Assembly (NCBI GenBank): GCA_028751875.1
Contig: CM054167.1
Span: forward strand, 29,776,806 to 29,840,805
Direction: 5' to 3'
Length of the DNA: 64,000 nt
From: Rapana venosa
Lineage: Eukaryota; Mollusca; Gastropoda; Neogastropoda; Muricidae
How positions within the stretch are numbered: position 1 is the first letter of the stretch; each line of letters starts with the position of its first letter. Below are positions 1-10,532 of the stretch, one piece after another. The notes below the pieces were generated by a model. It saw only the letters and a program-made list of their open reading frames with translations. It ran no database searches and was not told where the DNA came from. The translations under genes and the position numbers were made by a program.

Positions 1-560
1 TGAGGTGTGGTTGTGGTTTGTGTTATGTGCATGCATGTTGTGAGAGTGTGCATGCGTGTTTAGTGTGAGGTGTGGTGTGGAAATGGTTGTGTATGAGTGC
101 ATGTTGCGCATAGCATGTGTGCATGTGTGTGTATGTGTGTGCACCCATTTTATGCACATTTATTACGCATTCACACACCACGCATTGCACATATAGAACA
201 CATACACGCTAAACAGATTTGACAAAATGACAAAACTGCATGCACAAAGGGACTACATGTAAAAAAGAAAGCACTGCAGTGCTTATTCATTATTAAAAAA
301 GACCCAACAAATTTCAAAATTAAGATTTTAAAATCAAAGCCAAACAAAACCCACATACAAACAAGGACACACACACACACACACCACACAAGGACACACA
401 CACAAGACACACACTCTAAACACACACACGCAATCACACACTAAACCTCACAAATACACAGACACACACACACAAAAAAACATACACCTTCCCACCCCAC
501 ACACCCCTCAACCCACAAACCCACCACACACATGCTACATCTACATTTTATCTCTAATTC
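1..560. repeat. GT/CA-rich sequence flanking POLR1B exon (copy A)
   Basis: GT-rich sequence at 1-145 and CA-rich sequence at 365-540 surround a more complex block at 146-360, which matches about 13577-13790 in copy B. The piece around 225-290 (dinucleotide-poor, with a CTACATGTAAAAAAGAAAGCACT-like stretch) resembles the 3' part of the SINE body found throughout the window. No coding sequence is supported; the open frame across it is cysteine/valine repeat translation. Confidence 0.6.
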
Positions 561-632
561 ATTCACTCTCTCAACACAGGCACTGCCTACATTGCTCTCC
601 AAATTCAACATCATCCCTCCCCAAATACTTAC

Positions 633-777
633 AGTGGCGAGATGACAGCAACGATGGCGTTGTACCCACGGGAAACTCGTCGATGTTTGTAGTCACCCGT
701 CGTAGCTCCTGTCCTGACGCAGCATCTGTGGCGTGATCACCGGTACAACTTGTTGTCCGCCCAAGCGGTGTAATGAA
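633..777 (-). pseudogene. POLR1B: POLR1B exon, second partial copy (copy A)
   Basis: The minus strand matches the exon at 14048-14222: the sequence encoding DNKLYR, ITPQM, an SYD tract and an FPVG-type stretch precedes a GTAAGT donor at 632-627. The reading frame changes several times by single bases, so no continuous frame exists. Copies A and B break at different places, so most breaks look like base-calling errors. The 5' part of the exon (ARAMGTP side in copy B) is missing: from about 778 the sequence becomes A-rich with no counterpart in copy B. It is either a duplicated exon fragment or the other haplotype of the same exon. Confidence 0.75.
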
Positions 778-887
778 TTCACAAAAGAAGCAATGCAAAA
801 AAAAGAAAACAAAAAAAAAAAGAAAAGCCAACAAAAAATTAAGCATAGGGGAAAAAACGGGGCGTCCCAACATGTACTGCTTGCCAC
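778..887. other. A-rich junction between exon copy and minisatellite
   Basis: An A-rich run with scattered G and C, followed by about 40 bp of complex sequence, replaces what in copy B is the first part of the POLR1B exon and its acceptor. It may be a small insertion, such as a retroposed poly-A remnant, or a local assembly error. Confidence 0.4.
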
Positions 888-1336
888 TGTGCACACACAC
901 AGCCCAGCATTCACATGCGCACACACACAGCCCAGCATTCCACAGTGCGTCACCCACACAGCCCAGCATTCCCACAGTGCACCAACACATGACACAACAG
1001 CCCAGCATCACAGTGTGCGCACACAACACAACACACAGCCCAGCATTCCACATAGTGCGCACACACAACACACAGCCCAGCATTCCCCCCCACAGTGTGT
1101 ACAACACACCCAACTGCATGACACACAGGCCCAGCATTCCACAGTGTGTACACAACACACAACGCATGACAACACATCCCACATTCCACAGTGCGCACAC
1201 ACCCACACCAGCATGACATCACAGCCCCAGCATTCCACAGTGCACACACCACGCAATACACAACCAGCCCAGCAATCCACAGTGTGCACACCACACAACG
1301 CATGGACACACAGCCCAGCATTCCACATGTGGCACA
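888..1336. repeat. CCCAGCATTCCACAG minisatellite, copy A part 1
   Basis: Tandem units consist of CCCAGCATTCCACAGTG followed by a variable (CA)n arm, some with an ACGCATGA insert. Unit length therefore varies from about 30 to 45 bp. Long open frames here are Cys/Val-rich or His/Thr/Gln-rich translations of the repeat and are not genes. Confidence 0.9.
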
Positions 1337-1337
1337 C

Positions 1338-1424
<87 letters not shown>

Positions 1425-1447
1425 ATAAAGGGGGGGTTAATATATAA

Positions 1448-1490
<43 letters not shown>

Positions 1491-1616
1491 TTTTTATTAG
1501 ATGGTATGATATGAAATGATAGTAATATGTGATAATATATAATAATAAATGAAATGATTGAATAGTGATAAAAATATATGAAAAGATTAATATGTGAAAT
1601 AAATATAACTCCAGGA
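1337..1616. repeat. Poly-A, poly-G and AT-rich interruption of the minisatellite
   Basis: The minisatellite is interrupted by about 25 A, then two long G runs (about 1373-1423 and 1449-1488), a T run and about 120 bp of AT-rich sequence with many TGAT steps. Copy B has no counterpart. Pure G runs of this length are suspicious and could be a sequencing artefact or a bridge between two poorly joined reads. Confidence 0.7.
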
Positions 1617-3932
1617 ATTCCACAGTGCGCACTACACAAAACAACACACAGCCCAGCATTCACAGTGCGCACAACACAGCCCCAGCATTCCACAGTGCAC
1701 ACACACAGCCCCAGCATTCCACAGTGCACACCACACACAACGCATGACCACACAGCCCCAAGCATTCCACAGTGCACAACACACAACACAGCCCAGCATT
1801 CCACAGTGCGCACACACACAAACAACAACACAGCCCAGGCATTTTACACAGTGCAACACACCACACAGCCCGCATTCCACAGTGCACACACACAGAGCCC
1901 AGCAATCCACAGGCAACACAAACACACAGCCCAGCAATCCACAGTGGCGCACACACACACACACACAGCCAGCCTTCCACAGTGCACACACACACAACAC
2001 TCCAGCCCAGCATTCCATCCACAGTGCGCACACACACAGCCCAGCATTCCACAGTCCACACACACACAACACACAGCCCAGCATTCCACAGTGCACACAC
2101 ACACAGCCCAGCATTCCACAGTCCACACAGCACCAACACAACAACCACAGCCCACATTCAACAGTGCATCACAACACACAGCCCATGCATCCCACATGCG
2201 CACACACACAACACACAGCCCAGCCTTTCCACAGTGCGCACACACACAGCCCAGCATTCCACGGTGTGCACACACACTGAGGACACAGCCCAGCATTCCA
2301 CAGTGGCACACACACCGCCCAGCATTCCCCACAGTGGCACACAACACCACAGCCCAGAGCATTCCGCAGAGTGTACACACACACAACACACAGCCCAGCA
2401 TTCCACAGAGCGCACAACCCACACACACAACACCCAGCCCAGCATTCCACAGTGTCACACACCAACACGAGCCCGGCAAATTCCAACAGAGCGCACAACA
2501 CAGACAACACACAGCCCATCCCATTGCACACACACACACAACGCATGACACACAGGCCCAGCAAAAAAAAAAATTTTCCCCACATGCGCACAACACACAA
2601 CACACAGCCCAGCATTCCACAGTGCGCACACGACACATAGGAAAAGTGACAACCGCATGACACACAGCCCAGCATTCCACAGTGTGTACACACCCACAAC
2701 GCATGAACACAACAGCCCAGCATTCCACAGTGTGTACACACACACAAGACGCATGACCACACACAGCCCAGCATTCCACAGTGCACAACACACACAATGC
2801 ATGACACACAGCCCAGCATTCCACCCGCACAACACAACAACGCATGACACTAACAGCCCAGCATTCACAGCGCACACACACACAGCCCAGCATTCCCCAG
2901 TGGCACGGACACCCAACAATGCCATGTCACACAGCCCAGCATTCCACAGCGCACTAACCACACACACAGCCCAGCAATTCCCCAATGCACACACACACAT
3001 GAAAATAAGAACGCCTGACAAAACACAGCCCAGCATTCCACAGCGCACACACACACAGCCCAGCCATCCCACAGTGCCACACATCACACAATGCATGACA
3101 CAGCCCAGCATTCCACAGTGCACAAGAACACAACTGCATACACACAGCCCAGCATTGCCACACACAACGCATGACCACACAGCCCAGCAATTCCAACAGC
3201 GCACACTCTCACAATGCATGACACACAGCCCAGCATTCCATAGTGCCACACAACTACAACGCATTGACACACAGCCCGCATTCCACAATGTGTGCACACA
3301 CACACAGGACACACAGCCCAGCATTTGCGCAGTGCAACCCACGACACACAATGCATGACACACAGCCCAGCAATTGCACAGTGCACACACACACACAACG
3401 CATGACAACACCGCCCAGCATTTCCCACACCAGTGCGGCACACACATACACACAACGCATGACACACAGCCCAGCATCCCACAGTGCCACACCCATACAC
3501 ACAACGCATGACACACAGCCCAGCATTCACCACAGTGCGCAACACACATACACACAACGCATGACACACAGCCCAGCATTCCACAGTGCACTACACAACA
3601 CTACAACGCATAGGAACACTCTACAGCCCAGCAATTCCACAGTGCGCACACACACACTAACTCACATCGCATGACACAGCGCCAGCATTCCACCAGTGCT
3701 ACACACACGAACATCGCATAAACACACAGCCCAGCATTCACAGTTGCACACACACAACGCATGACACACAGCCCAGCATTCACACACTCAATGCCTGAAA
3801 CACCCAGGATTTCAACAGTGTAAAACACACATCAACGCATGAAACAGCCCAGGATTTCACAGTGTACACACATACAACGCAATGACCACAGCCCAGCCAT
3901 TCCCCCACAGTGTAACCACACACACAACACAA
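1617..3932. repeat. CCCAGCATTCCACAG minisatellite, copy A part 2
   Basis: This continues the same tandem repeat over about 2.3 kb. Some units include ACGCATGA, which gives longer periods toward 2700-3900. The final units are altered to CCCAGGATTTCA before the foldback element starts. The same terminal variant occurs at the end of the copy B array, which supports a shared origin. Confidence 0.9.
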
Positions 3933-3934
3933 CT

Positions 3935-4745
3935 GCCCCTATAGGGAATTTTGGGCCCAGCGGGCCAGTTCTATATAAACAGCATACTCACCTTCTGGAA
4001 ATACTGTCTAGAAATTTCTCTTTCTATCACTATTTATTTCTGCCCTGTTTCCTTTACTCCTGTCACCTCCTTATTGTCATATTTTCTGCCTCCTTGTCCA
4101 GTCCCTCCTGCCATTTTTTTTCCACAAAGACTTAAAAAGATAACAATCCTCTCTTGTGCCAAAGTTGGAGATGCGCTGGCCTGACTTGTCAAGTGGTTAA
4201 CGCAGTGTGTGCATTTTCACTAATATAACAGACAACAATAGTTGCTGTCGAAACCTTCCAAAATGAAAAAAAGAAGAAGAAGAAGAATCACACACCCCAT
4301 GAAACAGCCCCAGGGGTTAACAACATTTCATCTTTCTCATCGTAGAACGCTCAGACCAGACAGAGCAACTATTATTGTCTGTCATAATGAGCGAAAATGT
4401 GTTGCGCTGCTGTTAAAGCGCCCTGAAAAGTCAGGCCAGCACATCCAACTTTGACCGTGGGAGAGAGAAAATTTTATCTTTAAGTCTTTCTGGGGGGAAA
4501 GGCGGAGAATGGACAAGACAGAAAATAGACAGGGAGGAGGTGACGGGAAGAAAAGGAACGAGGCAGAAACAAAGAGAGGAATAGAAAGAGTGATATTCCT
4601 AGCACAGAATTATCCAGAAGGTTATGGGGATGCTGATTTATACTGACAGGCCCCCAGCAAATCCAAGGGGGACACAGATTTCCGGAAGGTGGGGAGCTAT
4701 TTAAGAATTTATACAGACAGCCCCCCCCCCCTACATTCCCTATGG
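3935..4745. mobile_element. Foldback pair of a (GAA)-tailed interspersed element (copy A)
   Basis: Arm 1 (about 3935-4255) runs from a GGGCC/GTATAAACAGCAT start through a CT-rich middle and a TTGGATGCGCTGGCC-like block to an AACAATAGTTGCTGTC end. Arm 2 (about 4341-4745) is its reverse complement, including CCCAGCACATCC and GATGCTGATTTATACTGACAGG. The spacer is a short (AAG)n tract. Single copies of the same element occur at 23430-23740 and 39770-40095, each with a GAA-type tail. The end of arm 2 is partly repeated at 4670-4745. No protein is encoded. Confidence 0.75.
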
Positions 4746-5256
4746 AGGAAGAACAACATGAAACTTCAATGACCTGGCTCCAGAAGTTGGGTTTGAATCT
4801 CGCAAGCAGCAGCAGAGTCTGGTGAATTAAGTAGGTACGGGGATACCGATGGTCTCCCAGGTCACTGTAAGCGCAGAACTGCCAGTGCCCTATATTCCTC
4901 ATTGATGTAAATTGCACAATCAGTAAGCAAAATTTGCACATAATCATATCGGCTCTGTGGGTTATGGAAACACAAACATAACCCAGCATGCATTCTGTAC
5001 CTGGGGAGGAATGGACTCCGCCAGGTTCAGCTTGCCTAAAGACAACAGGGCCTGCAAACGCTGAGCATGCCCCAGTGAATCCTGTGGGAGTGAAGGCAAA
5101 GAAGAACTTCTCTTGTTATTCATTTTATTTTTATTTTATTTTTACGAAGAAGTACTAGTATCAAGACACTACAGCCATGTACTGGTCATTCCTTCCCACA
5201 AAACATATTAAGGAGTAGTCCTCGTTCATTCATTCCGCAATACGGTAAAGAAGTTA
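4746..5256. repeat. Dispersed unclassified repeat (copy A)
   Basis: About 500 bp of moderately complex sequence is repeated at 16560-17060 and ends in a (TTTTA)n-like stretch. A tRNA-like look around GTTTGAATCTCG (a loose B-box match) hints at a Pol III-derived piece, but no clear A box accompanies it. No exon or protein similarity was recognised. Confidence 0.5.
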
Positions 5257-5400
5257 TTGGTTATCAAGAGTCCCATTGCACAAGACTATAAAAACCAAGG
5301 CCTTGTGTCCTTTGGCACACACATTAAAAACCTGTTCCTGCCATTCGGAAGAGTAGGCCATTGTGTGCCGGTAGGAACGGATGACAATAACCCCCCCCCC
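5257..5400 (+). mobile_element. SINE body fragment (copy A)
   Basis: The fragment shows the central and 3' body of the main SINE family: the ACTATAAA..CCAAGGCC block, AGAGTAGGCCATTGTGTGCCGG and GGATGACAAT. The tRNA-like head and the tail are missing. The same fragment is at 17060-17215. Confidence 0.7.
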
Positions 5401-6140
5401 CCTTCACCCAAACCACAGGTGTGTTTAGACTACCATCCCCGAATCGGAATTGTGGCAACCTAAAGTGGTGGGAGACGGTCACCTACACAACAACCTCACC
5501 ACCACTGTGAACCTCCGGAGCCCTAGCCCAGGAACGGATGGAAAAAAAACAATAAAAAAAAGAAAAAAGTGTGGTATATCAGGTGACAGTCATGACAGCA
5601 GATGGAAGGAAATCTTCTTTTCTTCTTAACCTAGCACGAAGAACCTCTAGTAATGATGATGATGATGATGATGTTGGAATTTATATAGCGCTGAATGTGA
5701 ATGTAAACTGGCGGGGGGGGTGGGGGGAAGAGGGGGTGTTATGTATACGCCAAAAAAAAAAAAAATCTCTCCATCAGTTGAAACTCAGAGCTGTAGCTGA
5801 GAAAAAACAACCCCCCCCACCCACAGAAATGAAGGACACCGTTCTGTACACACTGTCATGTTCATCAAACTGTACGTCAGCCTTTCCCCCCCCTTCCATT
5901 CTCCCTCCCCCAGCTTGCGCTGCCAGGTTCACGTCACCAATGCCAGATTTGGGCGTATGCCGCCGCTTTTCCCTCACCCCGCCCACCAGAAGGTGGACGC
6001 GTTTCCGACTTTGGGATTGCATGCTGGGTATGTTCCTGTTTTCCCGTGACCCGGTTGAACGCCGACAATGAAATTACAGGGTAGTTAACCTGCATACCTT
6101 CTCTTATATATAAATATATATATATACACATACACCACAC
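5400..6140. repeat. Dispersed repeat with TATAGCGCTGAA motif (copy A)
   Basis: The block contains GTGTTTAGAC..CCCCGAA, a (GAT)n tract at 5655-5675 and ATTTATATAGCGCTGAA; it is repeated at 17216-17920. The short TATAGCGCT module recurs at 6915-6970, 18705-18765, 27225-27300 and around 57630-57690, usually beside a trinucleotide microsatellite. The pattern suggests a widespread microsatellite-associated interspersed repeat. No coding potential was recognised. Confidence 0.6.
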
Positions 6141-6635
6141 ATGAAGGGAATCAAAGGGGGCACTAGGCAGGTTGCACTTGTAAACTGACTAACGATTGTA
6201 AAAAAAAAAAACACCCCCAAAAAACAACCAAACCCGTGCTTAATTAACAGGGCAACACCGAGTATTTAACTCACGACTCATGGACCCGTTGGGATTGTCG
6301 TTGGAATGGCCTTAACCATTCTGCAATAGCGTCATCATGTACTTAGTCTAGATTTCTCATCTCCCCTCCACCCTCACCCCCTCCCCTAAAAAGGGGAACG
6401 ATCACCACCCACCAACCCACCACAACAGTCGACAACGTCCAGAGTGAGAGCGTAACTGGCACTGTAGATGTAGCGAAGGGCTGGGGTGTTGTCGGCGAAG
6501 GACTCAAGTTGGGCCAGGATGGCTGGAGATAGTCTGTGAACGACACTTTCCATGGTTTGGTGAACTGCCGACACAACACGACACGACATGACATAACATC
6601 AAGTGTTAGCCTCCTCCACCTCCTCAACCGTCTGC
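6141..6635. other. Intergenic or intronic sequence without recognised feature
   Basis: Complex sequence with a C/T-rich strand at 6355-6425, matching 17930-18420 in copy B. A tRNA-like TTAATTAACAGGGCAACACC..AACTCACGACTCATGGACCCG stretch near 6240-6290 could be an old SINE head. No exon was recognised on either strand. Confidence 0.35.
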
Positions 6636-6639
6636 GCAA

Positions 6640-6890
6640 TGATCTTATCTGCTGCTACGGGATCTTATCTTGCTGCTACGGGATCTTAACTTGCTACTAC
6701 GGATTCTTATCTTGCTGCTCCGGGATCTTATCTTGCTGCTATGGAGCTTATCTTGCTGCTATTGGATCTTAACTGCTGCTACGATTCTTATCTTGCTACT
6801 ATAGATCTTACTTGCTGCACGGACTTATCTTGCTGCTATGGATCTTTATACAGGCTGCTATGGATCTATCTTGCCTGCAATGGGTCTTAT
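6640..6890. repeat. 20-bp minisatellite, copy A part 1
   Basis: Tandem units of TCTTATCTTGCTGCTATGGA occur with frequent single-base changes (GGGATC, TACTACGG). The 20-bp period keeps all three frames open for long stretches, which explains the Leu/Cys/Tyr-rich open frames. The array is interrupted by the SINE and resumes at 7198. Confidence 0.9.
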
Positions 6891-6984
6891 AATAATAAAA
6901 ATAATAATAATGAAGATGTATGAATTTATATAGCGCTGAATCTTGTAAAGCAACAAATCCAAAGCGCTCAGATGACTTTTTTTT

Positions 6985-7197
6985 TTTTTAAAATATCGAG
7001 GAAAAATGGAATACGCACTCATGTGCTTTTTCCTTTTACATCCAGGGGGGTCCCCCGTGTGGATGTGGTTTTGTAAATTTTGTCATCTGTTCCCACCTGC
7101 ACAAATGGCCTACTCTTACAAAAAGCAGAACAGGATTTAACGTGTGCGCAAGATGTTCTGCATGCGTTCGCACACGGCCTGGTTTATATTCTCATCC
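6985..7197 (-). mobile_element. SINE inserted in the 20-bp minisatellite (copy A)
   Basis: Reverse-oriented SINE: tail (CGAGGAAAAATGGAATACGCACT), then the body with GTCATCTGTTCCCACC, GGCCTACTCTTACAAAAAGC, GTGTGCGCAAGATGTTCTGC and CTCATCCAAAGG. The tRNA head is absent. The copy B array carries the same insertion at the same place, so the insertion predates the A/B split. Confidence 0.8.
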
Positions 7198-7915
7198 AAA
7201 GGTTCTTATCTTGCCTGCTATGGATCTTATCTTGCTGCTTGCTGCTATGGATCTTATCTGCAGCTATTGGATCTTATCTGCGCTATGGATCTTTAGCTTG
7301 CTGCTATGGAATTCTGAGCTTGCTGCAATGGATCTAGCTTGCTGCTATGGACTTAGCTTGCTGCTATGGATCTTATCTGCTGCTATGGATCTTATCTTGC
7401 CTGCTATGGAAATCTTATCTTGTTGCTATGGGTCTTATCTTGCTGCTATAGATCTTATCTTGCTGCTACTAATGGAACTTATCTTGTTGCTATGGACCTA
7501 TCTTGTTGCTATGAATCATATTCTTCCTGCAATGGATCCTATCTTCCTGCTATGGGTTCCTTATCTTGCTGCTAAGATCTGATCTTGCTGCTACAATGGA
7601 TCTTATCTTGTTGCTCTGGGACCTTAATCTTGCTGCTTTGGGGAAAAATAAAATCTTATCTTGCTGCTATGGATCTTATATTGCTTGCTAGGGGTCATAT
7701 CTTGCTGCTATGGGTCTTATCTTTGCCTATGGGTCTTATCTTGCTGCTAAGGGTCTTATCTTGCTGCATATCTTGCTTGCTATGGGTCTTATCATGCTGC
7801 TATGGAATCTATCTTGCTGCTATGGGTCTTATCTTACTGCTATGGGTCTTATCCTTCCTTCGTCTTGCTGCTATGGGTCTTATCTTGCTGCTATGGATCT
7901 TATCTTGCTATCATA
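7198..7915. repeat. 20-bp minisatellite, copy A part 2
   Basis: Continuation of the TCTTATCTTGCTGCTATGGA array. It is noisier than copy B, with inserted and lost single bases, so its frames break more often. Confidence 0.9.
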
Positions 7916-8465
7916 TTAACACCAACACAGCAGCAGACAAGCCAGCACAAGAAAATCCACACACAACATCTCTTGGAGGTGGTTATTTGTGCGAGGTTGT
8001 GAGTGTGTAGGTGTGTGTGTGGTCACAATGAGTGAGTGGTATGTGTGTGTAGTGTGTGTGTGATGTAGTGTGTTGTGTAGTGTGTGTGTGTGTAGTGTGT
8101 TGTGTAAGTGTGTTGTGGTATGTGTGTGTGTAGTGTATGTGTGTAGAGTGTGGTGGTGTTAAGGTGTAAGTGGTGTACACACCTACATTAGTGGGCAAAT
8201 TAGCAATACGAGCATTTTAGGAACACTATGTTGCATAATTATTACGACTTCTCATTAAGTATTACACCGAAGACAAATGCGATGTATCAGGCGATAATAA
8301 GCGTTTTGCCCTGCTGATATTTTTGTTCAATGCCAAGACGATTTGCACGTACAAAATCAGAGCAGCTCTTCAACATCACACACACATTCAGAGTTGTAGG
8401 CAAGCAACACCTCTCCTTACCCACTACAGTCAATTCATCCCAACTTCCTCAAATCACTTCACCAG
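7916..8465. other. GT microsatellite plus complex spacer (copy A)
   Basis: A GT tract with regular A and AG interruptions spans 7990-8175, followed by about 290 bp of complex sequence matching 19930-20220 in copy B. No exon was recognised in the complex part, although its high conservation between copies makes it a good unique anchor. Confidence 0.5.
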
Positions 8466-8905
8466 TGTAATGAGATAAGACATCTAGAAAAGGCAGATGA
8501 TGAATCATTTTTCACCAGATGAAGGGAGAATGTGTCACTCCAGATGATGGTGAACTGCTGTCTCTCCAGATGATGTTGAACCTGTCTCTCCAGATGAAGT
8601 GGGTGAACCTGTCTCTCCAGATGAGATGGTGGATCCGGTTTCTCCAGATGTGGTGAACCAGTCTCTTTCCCCATACATGAGGTAGTAATGTTATTGGTTT
8701 GGTTTTTCCAGATGATGGTGAACTGTGCTCTCCAGATGATGGTGAACCGTCTCTCCAGATGAATGATAGGATCGTTTTCCTCACAGGATGAAGAAGAACC
8801 GTCTCTCCAGATGCTGGTGAAACTGTCTCTCCAGATGATGAAGAACCTGTCTCTCAGATGATAATGTGTCTCTCCAGATGATGAATCTGTCTCTCCTCCT
8901 TCCCA
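8466..8905. repeat. 24-bp minisatellite, copy A
   Basis: Repeats of CTCCAGATGATGGTGAAC plus CTGTCT make up this array, with many units shortened or altered. Copy B (20225-20735) shows the same array in cleaner form, where one frame reads as an eight-residue repeat. Confidence 0.85.
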
Positions 8906-9124
8906 TGATGATTAATTAACGATATCTCTGGCACTCCTCTCACTTGCTTTCCGGCCTCTGTTGTGTGTGATGGGAAATGGACTGAATTGTGTGACGTTAC
9001 CAAAAGCACAGCTGTCTATCAAACCCTGTGAATCAGACTCTCTGCCTTCCACTCTCCTGCTGTCTGAATGCAATGGACTTCCATTCCTCCTGGGGGACCA
9101 CACCACCTCTAGCATCAAATCCAT

Positions 9125-9260
9125 CTCTGGCTTTTTTCTACAGTCATATATATATATATGTGTGTGTGTGCGTAGCATATAAATATATATTAATAATATA
9201 TAATATATATATAATATAAATATATATAAATATATATATATATAATATAATATATATATA
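9125..9260. repeat. AT-rich (TA)n microsatellite (copy A)
   Basis: TA and TATAA repeats with a short GT segment; the counterpart in copy B is 20955-21070. Confidence 0.8.
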
Positions 9261-9359
9261 TTCAGCAATTGTCTTGCTGGCCTGAAAAATGCATATAGTG
9301 CGGAGTGTATACCATATTACTGATGGTACGTGTGCATGTGTGTGTATCATGTATCACAG

Positions 9360-9715
9360 TTCTTTGAATAAACCATGATTCTGGGGGCAACAGTCAAAGT
9401 GAGAGGCTGTATGACCAGTGGCTCTTCCACTCATGGAATTCCACTTGACAGCTTAGTCTTATAGTGATCGACTAGACTCTCTAAACTAGGAGGCTGAAAC
9501 TTGCACATACCCTTATGAGCTGCAGCCCTGGGGGCTAGGTGTTGGCCCTTTGAAGAACATCTCCACGCTGACTGTTCCTTATGCCCTCTTCCGAGAGAGG
9601 TGGGATGTACTGTGGCAAGGCATCTCCACTATAATCAAATTTCTGCCAGTTTCCGAAACAGCAGCTGCCTCCTCTGCTGTTTGAGGTTCATCGTCGAAAA
9701 CGACGGACAACATAC
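9360..9715. repeat. Dispersed repeat with CCCTGGGGGCTAG motif (copy A)
   Basis: The sequence matches 21170-21515 in copy B and, in reverse complement, 35205-35465. Shared blocks include CTGGGGGCAACAG, GTGGAATTCCA-type sequence, CCCTGGGGGCTAG and AACATCTCCA. Three copies in one window show an interspersed repeat. The minus-strand frame around GDALPTVHPHS looks protein-like but is not assigned to a family. Confidence 0.65.
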
Positions 9716-10010
9716 ATATATAATCATAATATATATTATTATTATTGAGTACATAAGATCATATATTGTATGACATACATGGTGTATGTAATAGTGTTCT
9801 TGAGAGTAAAGTATATTATTTATATATATATACATTATATATATCTATATATACTATAGTGTACCTGTGTATGTATGTAATATGGTGTACATATAGAGTA
9901 TTGAGCAAACAGTGGTATGTATAATGTAACTGTGTATAGTATATTATTTGTTATATATATATAAAATATATATTAAATTCTATGTCGAGTGTATATGGAC
10001 AGAGAGTAAT
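9716..10010. repeat. AT-rich microsatellite cluster (copy A)
   Basis: Imperfect TA, ATT and GTATA repeats, matching 21520-21815 in copy B. No other content was seen. Confidence 0.75.
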
Positions 10011-10059
10011 ACAATCAAGTGCATGTGAAGCTGGGAAAGAGTTGTTGAAAGTGAGGGAT

Positions 10060-10470
10060 GAGGGGGTCAGAGTTAAGAGGATTTAATCCCCCCTCCGACA
10101 GAACTCCAGCAACATCATTCCCCACTGCCATTCGGGGAGGGAAGTGTAAACACAACACCTGTGTGTGCATGCTGGGGTTTTTTCTTCTTTTTCTGCCATC
10201 TGTTCCATGGGCACACAATGGCCTACCTTCCAAAAGGGTGGAATGAGTTTTTAACGTGTGTGTGAGATGTTCTGCGTGTGTTTGCAGCACACGGGGCTTC
10301 AGTTTACCATCTGATCTGAAGGACTTCCGACACGACATTCAGTCCAATTTTTCGTCAAACTGGGGAGAAAGGGCAAGGGTGGGGATGGAATGGAACCCAG
10401 AACCTCACGGTTTACTTGTTAGGCAGGTGAACGTCTTGACCGTCCTGCCTCACTCCTTCTGGGTGTAGTC
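10060..10470 (-). mobile_element. SINE, subfamily with second tRNA-like head
   Basis: Read on the minus strand, the element begins with a tRNA-like head containing GGCAGG, CTAACAAGTAAACCGTGAGG and a weak B box. It continues through the CTGAATGTCGTGTCGGAAG block and joins the same body as the main family (GCAGAACATCTCACACACACG, GTAGGCCATTGTGTGCCC). The low end includes a CCCCGAATGGCAG-type extension. It has no coding capacity and depends on LINE proteins for mobility. Confidence 0.75.
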
Positions 10471-10532
10471 CATGAGACAAGAGTCTGTACCATCCTGGGT
10501 TAAGCTATGAGGTGATGGATGATAAAAAAAAG

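Larger units (their letters stand above)
1..10034. repeat. Large direct duplication, copy A
   Basis: This block reappears in the same orientation and order at about 13433-21843. Shared landmarks are the GT-rich start, the POLR1B exon, the CCCAGCATTCCACAG minisatellite, the foldback element, the 20-bp and 24-bp minisatellites, the SINE inside the 20-bp array and the AT-rich end. Copy A is longer, chiefly because its first minisatellite is about twice as long. The copies differ mostly by small indels and repeat length. Copy A probably begins before position 1. Whether this is a genomic duplication or two haplotypes placed in series cannot be decided from sequence alone. Confidence 0.9.

Noticed and set aside
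571..3828. Many open frames of 60-380 codons on both strands, Cys/Val/Leu-rich or His/Thr/Gln-rich
   Set aside because: They are translations of the CCCAGCATTCCACAG minisatellite and CA tracts, overlap in several frames, and have no domain or codon signature.
3935..4745. DNA transposon with terminal inverted repeats
   Set aside because: The arms are whole copies of a separately dispersed element with a GAA-type tail; no transposase or clear target-site duplication was seen.
6640..7915. Hydrophobic Leu/Cys/Tyr repeat protein from the 20-bp arrays
   Set aside because: A 20-bp unit without stops is open in every frame; the peptide is the unit read in rotation and breaks with each indel.
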